A DNA stretch of 64,000 bases from Planctomycetes bacterium ADurb.Bin069 (GTDB lineage: Bacteria > Planctomycetota > UBA8108 > UBA8890 > UBA8898): the NCBI GenBank assembly GCA_002070955.1, contig MWEK01000006.1:1-64000 (forward strand), given 5' to 3'. The notes under the pieces are model-generated. The model searched no databases and was not told where the DNA came from. It saw only the letters and a list, made by a program, of their open reading frames with translations. Of this stretch, positions 50,484 to 59,068 are shown piece after piece; within the stretch, counting starts at the first letter, position 1, and each line of letters starts with the position of its first letter. The position numbers and the translations under genes are program-made.

Positions 50484-52997
50484 ATGAGAAGACCGTGCTT
50501 TGCCATCGTTCTGCTCGCCGTCGCGCCGGCCGTCGCCGCGGCGGCCGAGCCCGGAATCGTTTTCGAGGACCGCTTCGAGGGGATGCTCGGCGAGGGCTGG
50601 CAGTGGCTGCGCGAGGATCCCGCGGCGTGGCGGATTTCCGAAGGGGCCCTCGAGATCCGCATCGAGCCGGGCCTGGCCCATACGGTGAAGAACGCGCTCG
50701 TGCGGCCCGCGCCCGACCGGACGAAGGGCGCCTACGCCATCGAGGTGACCGTCACGAGCATGACGGCGCCGACGAACCAGTTCGAGCAGGCGGGGATCAC
50801 GTGGTACTCGGGCGGGCGGCCCGTCTTCAAGTTCGTCAAGGAGCTGATCGACGGGAAGCTCTATGTCTTCCCGGGCAAGGTGCCCATGGACCGCCGGACC
50901 GTCCGACTTCGGCTGATCGTTTCGCCCAAGGGCGTCGTCGCGCAGTTTCGCCCCGAGGGGGAGGAGGAGTTCCGCACCGCCGTCGAGAGCGAGCTGCCGC
51001 CGCCCTCCGGCGACCAAGTGAGCCTCCAGTGCTACAACGGGCCGCCCGACGCCGACCACCGGGTGCGTTTCGACGACTTCCGCATCATCGATCTGGAAGG
51101 CGGCGCCGCCGCCCGACCCTTCGTCCACCCGCTCTTCAGCGACCACATGGTGATTCAGCGCGATGCGCCCGTCCCGGTCTGGGGCTGGACCGAACCGGGG
51201 CGGGAAGTCGCGGTGACGATCGCCGGGGTGCGCGCGACGGCGCGCGCCGCCGCGGATGGCAAGTGGCTCGCAAGGCTGGCGCCGCTTGCGGCCGGCGGGC
51301 CGCACGTCCTGGAGGTCACGGGTCCGCGGCGCATCGTTCTCGCCGACGTTCTCGTGGGCGACGTCTGGATCTGCTCCGGCCAGTCGAACATGCAGTGGCC
51401 CGTCGCCGCGTCGCAGGCGGCGGAAGCGGAGATCGCCGCGGCCGATCTGCCCGCGATCCGTCTTTTCACCGTTCCGAGGCGGACGGCCATGGAGCCGGAG
51501 CCGCTGGTCGCCGGCGCCTGGACGCCCTGCAGCCCGCGGTCGGTGCCGAACTTCTCCGCCGTGGGATTCTTCTTCGGGCGCGAACTCTACAAAGAGCTCG
51601 GCGTGCCGATCGGGCTCATCGATAGCTCCTGGGGCGGAACGGTGGCGGAAGCGTGGATGAGCGCCGAGGCCCTGGCGCCGATGGAGGACTTCGCGCGCCC
51701 CGTCGCGGAGATGAAGGAACTGGCGGCGGCGGGGAAGAGCGGAGAGGACCGGTTCGCCCAACTCATGGCGCGCTGGTGGCGGGAGAACGACCCGGGCTCG
51801 AAAGAGGAGCCGCGCTGGGAGAACCCCGCCTTCGACGCCGCGGCCTGGAAGACGATGCGGCTCCCGTCGAAGTGGGAAGACGCGGGGCTGCCGAACTTCG
51901 ACGGACTGGTGTGGTTTCGGAAAGAAATCGAACTCCCGGCGGCTTGGGCCGGAAAGGAGGCGATCCTACGCCTCGGTCCGATCGACGACCGGGACACGAC
52001 CTGGGTGAACGGCGCGCGGGTCGGCGAGGGCGACGACTGGACGGTCCCGCGGACCTACAAGGTGCCCGCCGGGACGCTTGTCGCCGGGCGCAACGTCATC
52101 GCCGTGCGCGTCCTGGACACGGGCGGCGCCGGCGGCCTCGTGGGCGCCCCCGATCAGCTTGCCCTTGAGCTTGCCGGCGGCGGCGCGCCGGCCGTTCCTC
52201 TCGCGGGTCCGTGGAGTTGGCGCGAAGCCGTGCCGCTCGCCCGGCTCGGCGCCGCGCCGCAGAAGCCCGGCTCGAATCCCAACGTCGTCACCGTGCTCTA
52301 CAACGGCATGATCGCGCCGCTGGCGCCCTTCGCCATCAAGGGCGCGATCTGGTACCAAGGCGAGTCGAACGCCGACCGGCCCGCGCAGTACCGGCGGCTG
52401 CTCCCGGCGCTGATCCGCGACTGGCGGGCGCGCTTCGAGACGGGGGACTTTCCGTTCCTCGTGGTTCAGCTCGCGAACTTCATGGCGCCGCAGAAGGAAC
52501 CCGTCGAGGCGGGCTGGGCCGAACTGCGCGAAGCGCAGCTCTTGACGGCGCAGGCGGATCCCAAGGTCGGGCTGGCCGTGACCATCGACATCGGGGCCGC
52601 GGATGACATCCACCCCCGGAACAAGCAGGACGTCGGACGCCGGCTCGCGCTGGAGGCGCTGCGCATCGGGGGCGGGGGGGACATCGTCTCAACGGGCCCC
52701 GAGTACGCCGGAATGGAGCTTCGGGGCGGCGAAATCGTCCTGCGGTTCCGCGGCGTGGGCGGCGGTCTGGTCGCCGGGGGCGGCGGGAAGCTCAAGGGCT
52801 TCGCCATTGCCGGCAAAGACGGGAAATTCGCGTGGGCGGATGCCGCCATCGCCGGCGACACGGTCGTCGTGGCGTCGCCGGCGGTGCCCGAGCCCGTTGC
52901 CGTGCGTTACGGCTGGGCGAACAACCCGGACTGCAACCTGTACAACAAGGAAGGCCTGCCCGCCTCGCCGTTCAGGACGGACACGGAGGCGCGCTGA
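50484..52997 (+). CDS. exported sialate O-acetylesterase (SASA family)
   Basis: This is an 837-residue protein starting with the ATG at 50484. A signal peptide (1-21) is followed by a DUF1349/concanavalin-like domain (about 22-210: FEDRFEGMLGEGWQWL, QAGITWYSGGRPVFKFVKE). The esterase part has WICSGQSNMQWPVAAS with the nucleophile Ser, IWYQGESNA (oxyanion loop) and DDIHPRNKQDVGRRL with the Asp-His pair. A GH2-like jellyroll (about 490-570, VWFRKEIELPAAW, TTWVNGARVGEGDDW) is inserted. It deacetylates O-acetylated sialic or related sugars. The divergent MFS carrier may take up the product. Confidence 0.85.
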   Translation: MRRPCFAIVLLAVAPAVAAAAEPGIVFEDRFEGMLGEGWQWLREDPAAWRISEGALEIRIEPGLAHTVKNALVRPAPDRTKGAYAIEVTVTSMTAPTNQFEQAGITWYSGGRPVFKFVKELIDGKLYVFPGKVPMDRRTVRLRLIVSPKGVVAQFRPEGEEEFRTAVESELPPPSGDQVSLQCYNGPPDADHRVRFDDFRIIDLEGGAAARPFVHPLFSDHMVIQRDAPVPVWGWTEPGREVAVTIAGVRATARAAADGKWLARLAPLAAGGPHVLEVTGPRRIVLADVLVGDVWICSGQSNMQWPVAASQAAEAEIAAADLPAIRLFTVPRRTAMEPEPLVAGAWTPCSPRSVPNFSAVGFFFGRELYKELGVPIGLIDSSWGGTVAEAWMSAEALAPMEDFARPVAEMKELAAAGKSGEDRFAQLMARWWRENDPGSKEEPRWENPAFDAAAWKTMRLPSKWEDAGLPNFDGLVWFRKEIELPAAWAGKEAILRLGPIDDRDTTWVNGARVGEGDDWTVPRTYKVPAGTLVAGRNVIAVRVLDTGGAGGLVGAPDQLALELAGGGAPAVPLAGPWSWREAVPLARLGAAPQKPGSNPNVVTVLYNGMIAPLAPFAIKGAIWYQGESNADRPAQYRRLLPALIRDWRARFETGDFPFLVVQLANFMAPQKEPVEAGWAELREAQLLTAQADPKVGLAVTIDIGAADDIHPRNKQDVGRRLALEALRIGGGGDIVSTGPEYAGMELRGGEIVLRFRGVGGGLVAGGGGKLKGFAIAGKDGKFAWADAAIAGDTVVVASPAVPEPVAVRYGWANNPDCNLYNKEGLPASPFRTDTEAR

Positions 52998-53006
52998 GGA
53001 ATCGTC

Positions 53007-53042
53007 GCGCCGGGGACGCCGCGGCGGCGGCGCCCCCGGCGC
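53007..53042. terminator. terminator hairpin between acetylesterase and glutamate dehydrogenase
   Basis: A 9-bp stem (GCGCCGGGG / CCCCGGCGC), extended by four pairs after one mismatch, lies between two convergent genes. No T-run is evident. Confidence 0.45.
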
Positions 53043-53096
53043 GGGGAATGCGCCCGCGGCGCCCGCGCGCCGCAGGATCTTCGCCGTTGGGTCCGA

Positions 53097-54446
53097 TCAC
53101 ACCCAGCCGCGCAGCTTCATGGCTTTGGCGACGCGCTCCACGCTGACCAGATACGCCGCCAGGCGGTTGTGAACGTCCATGCGCCGAGCCATGGCATGCA
53201 CGACGTGGAAGGCGGCGGTCATCTTCTCGTCGAGGCGGTCGAGCACTTCCTGCTCGGGCCAGTAGAAGTTGTAGGCGTTCTGCACCTGCTCGAAGTAGCT
53301 GACGGTCACGCCGCCCGCGTTGCACAGGATGTCGGGGATGACGAAGACTCCCCGGCGGCGCAGGGCTTGGTCGGCCTCGCGGGTGGTGGGGCCGTTGGCG
53401 CCCTCGGCCAGCACCTTGACCCGCGGCGAGATGGTTTCCACCGTCCCCGCGGTGATCATGTTCTCCAGGGCGGCCGGGATCAGGAGATCCACCTCGGCGG
53501 AGCGCCAAGCGTCGCCGTCGCGCACTTCGTAGCCCGCCTGCAGCGCCTTGTCCTTGTGGATGGTGCCGTGAGAATCGGTGATGCCGCGCAGAAAGGCAGG
53601 GTCCGCGCCGTCGTGCTTGAAGAAGGTGTAGGCGGTCTTGTCCTCGTGGTCCCAGGAGGACACGCAGATCAGCTTCCCGCCCAACTGGTTGACGTAGTGG
53701 ATGGCCGTCGCCTGGCCGACCTTGCCGAAACCCTGCAGGGACGCCGTGGTCCGGGAGGCGTCGATCCGCAGCGCCTTCAGCGCCTCGCGGATGGTCACGA
53801 CGACGCCGAAGCCCGTGGCGTCGCCGCGTCCGGCCGATCCGCCCAGCACCGGCGGCTTGCCCGTGATGACGCCGGGCGCGTGGCGGCCGTGGATCGCCTC
53901 GTATTCGTCCAGCATCCAGGCCATCACCCGGGAATCGGTGTAGACGTCGGGGGCGGGCACGTCGGAGTCCGGGCCGATGAAGCCGGCCACGCGCCGGATG
54001 TAGCCGCGGCTCACGCGTTCCAACTCGCCGGTGGACAACTCCCTGGGGTTGCAGCACACCCCGCCCTTGCCGCCGCCCAAGGGGATATCGATCACGGCGG
54101 TCTTCCAAGTCATCCACGCCGCCAGGGCGCGCACCGTGTGGACGGTCTCGTGAGGGTGAAACCGCAGGCCGCCCTTGGCGGGGCCGCGGGCGTCGTTGTG
54201 CTGCACGCGGTAGCCGTGAAAGACCTTGACGCTGCCATCGTCCATGCGCACCGGGAACACGAATTTCAGTTCGCGCAGGGGCCAACGCAACAACTGGTGC
54301 GTGGCCTCATCGAGCTCCAGAATCCCCGCCGCCTCGTCCAGTTGGCGCTGGGCCGTGAGAAAGGGGTCGGTCTCCGGCGCCGCGGTGGAATCCTGCGCGC
54401 CGGTGGAAGCGGATGACGATTTCGATTCCGAAGATGCTGACGACAT
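53097..54446 (-). CDS. gdhA: glutamate dehydrogenase (Glu/Leu/Phe/Val family)
   Basis: This is a 449-residue enzyme. The ATG at 54446 follows AAGGAGAGAG. A Ser-rich N-terminal extension (about 1-25) is unusual. Catalytic features are GYRVQHNDARGPAKGGLRFH (substrate Lys), WMTWKTAVIDIPLGGGKGGV (catalytic Lys) and TTASLQGFGKVGQATAIHY (Rossmann loop). VLGGSAGRGDATGFGVVVTI and ANGPTTREADQALRRRG also fit. It oxidatively deaminates glutamate, or aminates 2-oxoglutarate, with NAD(P)H in the cytoplasm. Coenzyme preference cannot be told. A promoter lies directly upstream. Confidence 0.9.
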   Translation of the reverse strand: MSSASSESKSSSASTGAQDSTAAPETDPFLTAQRQLDEAAGILELDEATHQLLRWPLRELKFVFPVRMDDGSVKVFHGYRVQHNDARGPAKGGLRFHPHETVHTVRALAAWMTWKTAVIDIPLGGGKGGVCCNPRELSTGELERVSRGYIRRVAGFIGPDSDVPAPDVYTDSRVMAWMLDEYEAIHGRHAPGVITGKPPVLGGSAGRGDATGFGVVVTIREALKALRIDASRTTASLQGFGKVGQATAIHYVNQLGGKLICVSSWDHEDKTAYTFFKHDGADPAFLRGITDSHGTIHKDKALQAGYEVRDGDAWRSAEVDLLIPAALENMITAGTVETISPRVKVLAEGANGPTTREADQALRRRGVFVIPDILCNAGGVTVSYFEQVQNAYNFYWPEQEVLDRLDEKMTAAFHVVHAMARRMDVHNRLAAYLVSVERVAKAMKLRGWV

Positions 54447-54482
54447 TGCGGCTCTCTCCTTCGAATGCGGGTTGAAGCGGAG

Positions 54483-54510
54483 ATGATACGGTAAGCGTTG
54501 TCCATTACAA
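54483..54510 (-). promoter_or_regulatory. sigma70-like promoter for glutamate dehydrogenase
   Basis: On the minus strand TTGTAA, a 16-base spacer and TATCAT lie about 37 bases before the gdhA ATG. Confidence 0.5.
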
Positions 54511-54533
54511 GACCGCGGAGCACGATTGGCGCC

Positions 54534-54562
54534 TTGACAGTGCCGGTCGCATACCCTAGGAT
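54534..54562 (+). promoter_or_regulatory. sigma70-like promoter toward the DUF47-PiT operon
   Basis: A perfect TTGACA, a 17-base spacer and TAGGAT point to the plus strand, about 500 bases before the DUF47 ATG. The long leader is unusual. Confidence 0.55.
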
Positions 54563-55063
54563 GCAGGATCCGTTGCCGCAAAACATCCTCGCAGCGGAAG
54601 GCACGACGCCGCCTGCTCCTGGGCGTTGCTTTTGGCCCGCAACGCGACAGCGATGCCAATCGGCAGTGCCGGTCGATTGCCGCCGAGCTCCGGGCGGATC
54701 CGGATCGCCTGTCGGGAATACGGTTCGAACGCGACCAGCAAGGGGTTCGTGAGACCGGGAGGATAAGATTAGCGCGCCTCAGGTCAAAAAAGGAGCCGGC
54801 CGGGCGGGGACTGTGCGGTCGGCGGCCGAAAACGCCCAGGGCGGGGGCCGCAAGGGCCGTGAAATCCCACTCACGGTTTCGAGGGGGTGAATTGTGAGCC
54901 TTCCGAAGGGCCGCGCCCCCGTTCCGCGCTCCCGCCGAGGATGCGGCGGCTGCCGAGGTTCGCAACCGCCGGCGCCGGAGTTGCGGCGCCCGAAATCGCC
55001 TGCGAAGACGCTCTTCGCTCCGACGGAAGCCTGCCGGTTTCAATTGCGTAAGGAGAATGTGCG

Positions 55064-55711
55064 ATGGGGTTGAACGTCTTCGATCTGTTGTTGCCGCGGG
55101 AAACCAAATTCTTCGAGTTGATGTACCAGCAGGTGGCGTTGCTTCTCAAGGGCGCCGTGATCTTCAAACAGCTCGTCGACAATTTCGCGACCACCAGTGA
55201 AAGCGATTTGAAGGTGGCGATCGCCCGCATCAAACAATGCGAAACCCGGGGCGATGATGTGGAGCGGGAGATCGTGTATGCCCTCCACAAGACCTTTATC
55301 ACCCCGATCGACCGCGAGGATATCCACGTGCTGGCGCTCAACAACGACCGCGCGTTGGATATTCTGAACAGCATTTCCCGCAAAATCAAAATTTACGGCA
55401 TCAAGGAGGTCCCCCAGAACGTCTGCGGGTTTGCGGACATAATCGTCCGAATCACCGAAGAGCTGCAAGTCGCCATCAGGCATTTGTCGAAGAAGGCGGG
55501 CCGCGAAGAAGCGGTGGCCAAAATGCGGAAGCTGGAGAACGAGGCCGACGAACTCTTCCACCGCAGCATGGCCGAGCTTTTCGAGAACCACAAGGACGAT
55601 CCCGTTTACATCATCAAGTTCAAGGAATTCTACGAACACCTCGAGAACTTGGTGGACGCCATCGATTATGTCGGCAAACTCGTGCGGGGCATCATGGTGA
55701 AAACCGGGTGA
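55064..55711 (+). CDS. DUF47 (PhoU-like) phosphate transport accessory protein
   Basis: This 215-residue helical protein starts with the ATG at 55064 after AAGGAGAA. Family features are FFELMYQQVALLLKGAVIFK, the ExxxD-rich CETRGDDVEREIVYALHKTF, ITPIDREDIHVLALNNDRAL and NEADELFHRSMAELFEN. The repeated E-x-x-x-D pattern can bind metal ions as in PhoU. DUF47 proteins normally act with a PiT carrier, and here the PiT gene starts five bases after the stop. It is cytoplasmic. Its codon use looks lower in GC than the surrounding genes. Confidence 0.87.
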   Translation: MGLNVFDLLLPRETKFFELMYQQVALLLKGAVIFKQLVDNFATTSESDLKVAIARIKQCETRGDDVEREIVYALHKTFITPIDREDIHVLALNNDRALDILNSISRKIKIYGIKEVPQNVCGFADIIVRITEELQVAIRHLSKKAGREEAVAKMRKLENEADELFHRSMAELFENHKDDPVYIIKFKEFYEHLENLVDAIDYVGKLVRGIMVKTG

Positions 55712-55715
55712 AACC

Positions 55716-56726
55716 ATGACGCTGACCTTTTTTCTCGTCATGGTGGTCGTGGGCGTGGCGTTGGTCTTCGATTTCGTCAACGGCTTCAACGACGCCGCCA
55801 ACGCCATCGCCACCGTCGTCGTCACGAAAACGCTCAATCCGGTGCAGGCGGTCTTACTGGCCGCCTGCGCCAACTTCGCGGGGTATTTTCTCTTCGGGAC
55901 CGCCGTGGCCGAGACGATCGGGAAGGAGATCGTCGAGTTAGAGAACATCAGTCTCACCCTCCTCATCGCCGCCCTCTTCGGCGCGATAAACTGGCAGATC
56001 ATAACCTGGCGCTTGGGGCTGCCCACGTCGAGCAGCCACGCGCTGATAGGCGGTCTCATGGGAAGCGGCATCGCCGCGGCGGGATTCAAGGTGGTGGTCT
56101 GGAGCGGCGTCCTGAAGATTTTCTGCTTCATCTTCCTGGCGCCGATTCTGGGTGCGATCGGAGCGATGATCGCCACCATCGTTACCGTCTGGATCTTCCG
56201 CAGGTCGACCCCCGCGAAATCCGCGGGCGTTTTCAAGAAAATGCAACTCGTGGCCGTGGCGGCGGTGAGCGTCGGGCACGGCACGAACGACGCCCAGAAG
56301 ACCATGGGCATCATGGCGCTTGCGCTCTGCACCGGGGGGTTGAGCGATTCCTTCGCGAAAGGGCATATCGACGAGTGGGTTGTCCTCGCGGCCTACACCG
56401 CCATCGCCTTCGGCACCATGTGCGGCGGATGGCGGATCGTCAAGACCATGGGCACCAAGATCACCAAGATTCATGACATGGAAGGGTTCTGCGCCAATGC
56501 CGCGGCGTCGCTCGTGCTCATCGGAACGGCGCATGCCGGAATACCCGTCAGCACCACCCACGTCCTGGCGGGTTCGATCATGGGGGTGGGCAGCGTGGAA
56601 CATGTGCGCTGCGTGCGCTGGATCACCGCCCGGAGAATCGTCTGGGCCTGGGTCATCACGATGCCTCTGGCGGCGACGGTGGGCGGCTTGACCTACACGG
56701 TCTTGACGCTGTTCCTGCCCAAGTAA
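55716..56726 (+). CDS. pitA: PiT-family inorganic phosphate transporter
   Basis: This 336-residue membrane protein has about ten helices. The two PiT repeats are clear: FDFVNGFNDAANAIATVVVT in the first half and VGHGTNDAQKTMGIMALALC in the second. Other family stretches are TWRLGLPTSSSHALIGGLMG, IPVSTTHVLAGSIMGVGSVE and WAWVITMPLAATVGGLTYTV. It carries metal-phosphate with protons (or sulfate in some relatives). It is cotranscribed with DUF47 and converges on the TPR gene with ten bases between. Confidence 0.9.
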   Translation: MTLTFFLVMVVVGVALVFDFVNGFNDAANAIATVVVTKTLNPVQAVLLAACANFAGYFLFGTAVAETIGKEIVELENISLTLLIAALFGAINWQIITWRLGLPTSSSHALIGGLMGSGIAAAGFKVVVWSGVLKIFCFIFLAPILGAIGAMIATIVTVWIFRRSTPAKSAGVFKKMQLVAVAAVSVGHGTNDAQKTMGIMALALCTGGLSDSFAKGHIDEWVVLAAYTAIAFGTMCGGWRIVKTMGTKITKIHDMEGFCANAAASLVLIGTAHAGIPVSTTHVLAGSIMGVGSVEHVRCVRWITARRIVWAWVITMPLAATVGGLTYTVLTLFLPK

Positions 56727-56736
56727 CGGCCCTGCG

Positions 56737-57981
56737 TCAGAGCGCCGCCTGCCGCTTCAACAGATCCCGAAGGCCCGCGTCGAAAGGAAACTCGCGCAAC
56801 GCTTCCTTGAGGGCCGCCAGGGCGGCGTCGGGGAGCCCCGCGGCCTGCAGCGCCGCGACGAGGGCGCGGCGGACCGCCGCGCGCCGGTCGCCGCGGCGGA
56901 TCGCTTCGGCGAAAGACTCGGCGGCCCGTTCGGGGGCGCCCGCGGACACCTCGAACTCGCCGCGCGCCGCGCAGGCGACCGGCGACTCCGCGGATGCCTC
57001 CGCCGCCGCGTCGAACCACGCGCGGGCTTCGTCGGTGGCGCCGCGATCGGCGGCCAAGCGCGCGAGCTCCAACGCCGCCCCCCAGTGCCGCGGGTCGGCC
57101 GCGAACGCTTTCGCGAAGGCCTCCTGGGCCGACAGAAGCTCTCCCGTGCGGAGCAAGGCGTGGCCGAGGCGATGCCAGTCCTCGGCGCCGGGCGTGACGC
57201 CGAGCGCTTCCATGCGCGCGAAGGCCGCGATGGCTTCCCGCGGCATCTGCTGGGCGAGGCAGCAGTCGGCCAGAAGGCGGAGGCCGTCGGCGGCCTCCGC
57301 GCCGAGCCGGTAGGCGGCCTCGAGGGCGTCGATGGCCTCGCCGTACCGCCCGGCGGACGCCTCGACGCGGCCCAGGAGCAGGCGGTACTTGACTTCGCCG
57401 GGCCGGCGGCGCACGAGGCCGCGGAAGATCTCCGCCGCCTCCCCGGGTCGTCCCGCGCGGGTCAGCACGAAGCCGAGGAGTTCGAGGGCTTCCAGGGAAT
57501 CCGGGCTGCGGCGGAGCGCCTCGATGGTTTCCTGTTGGGCTTGATACCATTCCTCGCGCTCGATGAAGATGTGGGCGATTCTGAGCGCGTCGCCGCCGGC
57601 GGGATCCAGCGCGCCCGCCGTCCGGAAATGCGCCAACGCCGCATCGAGCCGTCCCGCCGTGAAAAGGACATGGCCGAGGGCGCGGTGCACTTCGGCGCCG
57701 GCCGTCCCCTTGGCAATGGCGGACTGGAACGTCGCGGCGGCCGCGTCCCATTGCCGCAACTGAACGTAACAGTCTCCGAGGACCGCCAGGAGCGGCCCGG
57801 TCTTGTCGCCGACCTTCTCGAGTGCCGCCGCGGCATCGGCGTAGCGCCCCTCGCGGTAAGCCTTTTCGCCCACCGTGATATCCTCGGCGCCGGCGGCGAG
57901 CGCGGCGGCTAAGGCCCACCCGAGAACCGCCGGCCGCGTTAGTCGGCCAGTTGGAACCTGACGCGCTGCGTCACGACGCAC
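56737..57981 (-). CDS. TPR-repeat protein of the TonB operon
   Basis: This is a 414-residue protein. The likely start is a GTG at 57981 inside the end of tonB (43-base overlap), so translation is coupled. A hydrophobic segment (VLGWALAAALAAGAE, about 18-32) suggests export, followed by about ten tetratricopeptide helix pairs (for example KAYREGRYADAAAALEKVGD, LGHVLFTAGRLDAALAHFRT). A TPR gene ends many TonB2-type operons, where it helps TonB function at the periplasmic face. Its partner is not known here. Confidence 0.8.
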   Translation of the reverse strand: MRRDAARQVPTGRLTRPAVLGWALAAALAAGAEDITVGEKAYREGRYADAAAALEKVGDKTGPLLAVLGDCYVQLRQWDAAAATFQSAIAKGTAGAEVHRALGHVLFTAGRLDAALAHFRTAGALDPAGGDALRIAHIFIEREEWYQAQQETIEALRRSPDSLEALELLGFVLTRAGRPGEAAEIFRGLVRRRPGEVKYRLLLGRVEASAGRYGEAIDALEAAYRLGAEAADGLRLLADCCLAQQMPREAIAAFARMEALGVTPGAEDWHRLGHALLRTGELLSAQEAFAKAFAADPRHWGAALELARLAADRGATDEARAWFDAAAEASAESPVACAARGEFEVSAGAPERAAESFAEAIRRGDRRAAVRRALVAALQAAGLPDAALAALKEALREFPFDAGLRDLLKRQAAL

Positions 57982-58652
57982 GCGACCCTCCTTCCGCCGT
58001 ACAGGGCGGGTTCGAATTGCCAGCGGCGGGCCGCGTCCCGCGCGATTGCGCCGAACCGGGCGTCCCCCTCCACCGCCTCGATGACGACATCGCGGACCGA
58101 GCCGTCGGCCGTGACGACAAACTGCAGCGACACGACGCCTTCGAGCCTCCTGAGGGTCGCCCAGTGGGGATACGGGGGGAGGGGCCCGTACATGCGGCGC
58201 GGAGGGCGATCGACTTGCATGAGCGAGAAGGCGCCGCCGGAACCGCCGCCGCCGCCGCCGCCCGGGCCGAGCAAGGCGGAGGCGATGCCTCCGGGCGCTG
58301 TGAGGGACGCATCGCCGGCCATGACGGGCGGCGCGGGCACCGGCACCGAGCCGAGGGCGCCGGCGTCGAAGTCCGCGAGGGCGAGGCGCGGGACAAAATG
58401 CTCCGTCGCGGGCGGTTCGGGGGCGGCGGCGTCGGCCGGCGCTTGCTCCGGCGCGGCGACTTCGGCCGCGCGCGGCCCGCCCTCGGCGGCGAAGGAGGCT
58501 TTGGCGGGGGGGGGCTCGGCGTGAAACACGTCGTACGCCGCCCAGGAGTCTGTCACCGGCAGGACTTTCTCCCGCGCGTTCGCCAAGGCGAGGGCCAGAA
58601 AGAGTCCGGCGTTGACCGCGAGCGCGCCGAAGCCCAGGGTCAGGATTCGCAT
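57939..58652 (-). CDS. tonB: TonB energy-transducing protein
   Basis: This is a 237-residue protein. The ATG at 58652 overlaps the exbD stop in TGATG, so translation is coupled. One N-terminal transmembrane helix (ILTLGFGALAVNAGLFLALA) leads into a Pro/Ala/Glu-rich periplasmic spacer (about 30-100) and a Gly run. The C-terminal TonB domain has PPRRMYGPLPPYPHWATLRR, LEGVVSLQFVVTADGSVRDV and ARRWQFEPALYGGRRV. It passes proton-motive energy from ExbB/ExbD to outer-membrane receptors. The upstream receptor gene fits. Confidence 0.88.
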   Translation of the reverse strand: MRILTLGFGALAVNAGLFLALALANAREKVLPVTDSWAAYDVFHAEPPPAKASFAAEGGPRAAEVAAPEQAPADAAAPEPPATEHFVPRLALADFDAGALGSVPVPAPPVMAGDASLTAPGGIASALLGPGGGGGGGSGGAFSLMQVDRPPRRMYGPLPPYPHWATLRRLEGVVSLQFVVTADGSVRDVVIEAVEGDARFGAIARDAARRWQFEPALYGGRRVACVVTQRVRFQLAD

Positions 58653-59068
58653 CACGGCTCCTCCTTCCTGGAAGCCACGGCGACGCGGGTCGCCCCGCCC
58701 CGTTGGGCTTCGTCCATCACGGCCACGAGCACCCCCGTCGGCGTGTGCGCATCGGCCACGAGCACGACGGGCGCGCCCGGCCGTTCCGCCAGGCGGGCAC
58801 GAATCAGCCCGCGCAGCGCGAGGCGTTCGATGCGGCGGCCCTCGAAGAAAAGCTCCCCCTGGGCGCCGATGCCCACCGGAATCGCCGTCGCGTCCAGCAC
58901 GCGCGAGCTGACCGCGTGGGGCCGCATGACCTGGAGCCCGAGCTCCCGCGACGCGTGCGCGGTCGAAAGCAGGAAGACGAGCAGCACCATCATGATGTCG
59001 ATGAGCGAGATGATGATCACTTCGGGGTGTCCGCGGCGGTGGCGGCGAAGGCGCGAGAGGTCGATCAT
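58652..59068 (-). CDS. exbD: ExbD/TolR biopolymer transport protein
   Basis: This is a 138-residue protein. The ATG at 59068 overlaps the exbB stop by four bases (ATGA). A short basic cytoplasmic start (LRRHRRGHPEV) precedes one helix (IIISLIDIMMVLLVFLL) with the conserved Asp in SLIDIMMVLLVF. A periplasmic domain follows (VVLVADAHTPTGVLVAVMDE). With ExbB it forms the proton channel of the TonB motor. Confidence 0.88.
   Translation of the reverse strand: MIDLSRLRRHRRGHPEVIIISLIDIMMVLLVFLLSTAHASRELGLQVMRPHAVSSRVLDATAIPVGIGAQGELFFEGRRIERLALRGLIRARLAERPGAPVVLVADAHTPTGVLVAVMDEAQRGGATRVAVASRKEEP

Larger units (their letters stand above)
54447..55063. other. 617-base divergent intergenic region with promoters and structured leader
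   Basis: It lies between gdhA (minus) and the DUF47-PiT operon (plus). Promoters are listed separately. The plus transcript would have a leader of about 500 bases, with a 7-bp stem (GCGTTGC / GCAACGC) at 54623-54645. From 54650 to 55050 I see no coding frame with a ribosome site and cannot identify a riboswitch or small RNA. Confidence 0.5.

Noticed and set aside
48915..51761. Extension of the MFS gene upstream to 51761
   Set aside because: The added part is antisense to the acetylesterase. A GGAGGAGG site sets the start at 50318.
54721..54730. tRNA T-loop-like GGTTCGAA
   Set aside because: No acceptor stem, anticodon arm or CCA pairing could be drawn around it.
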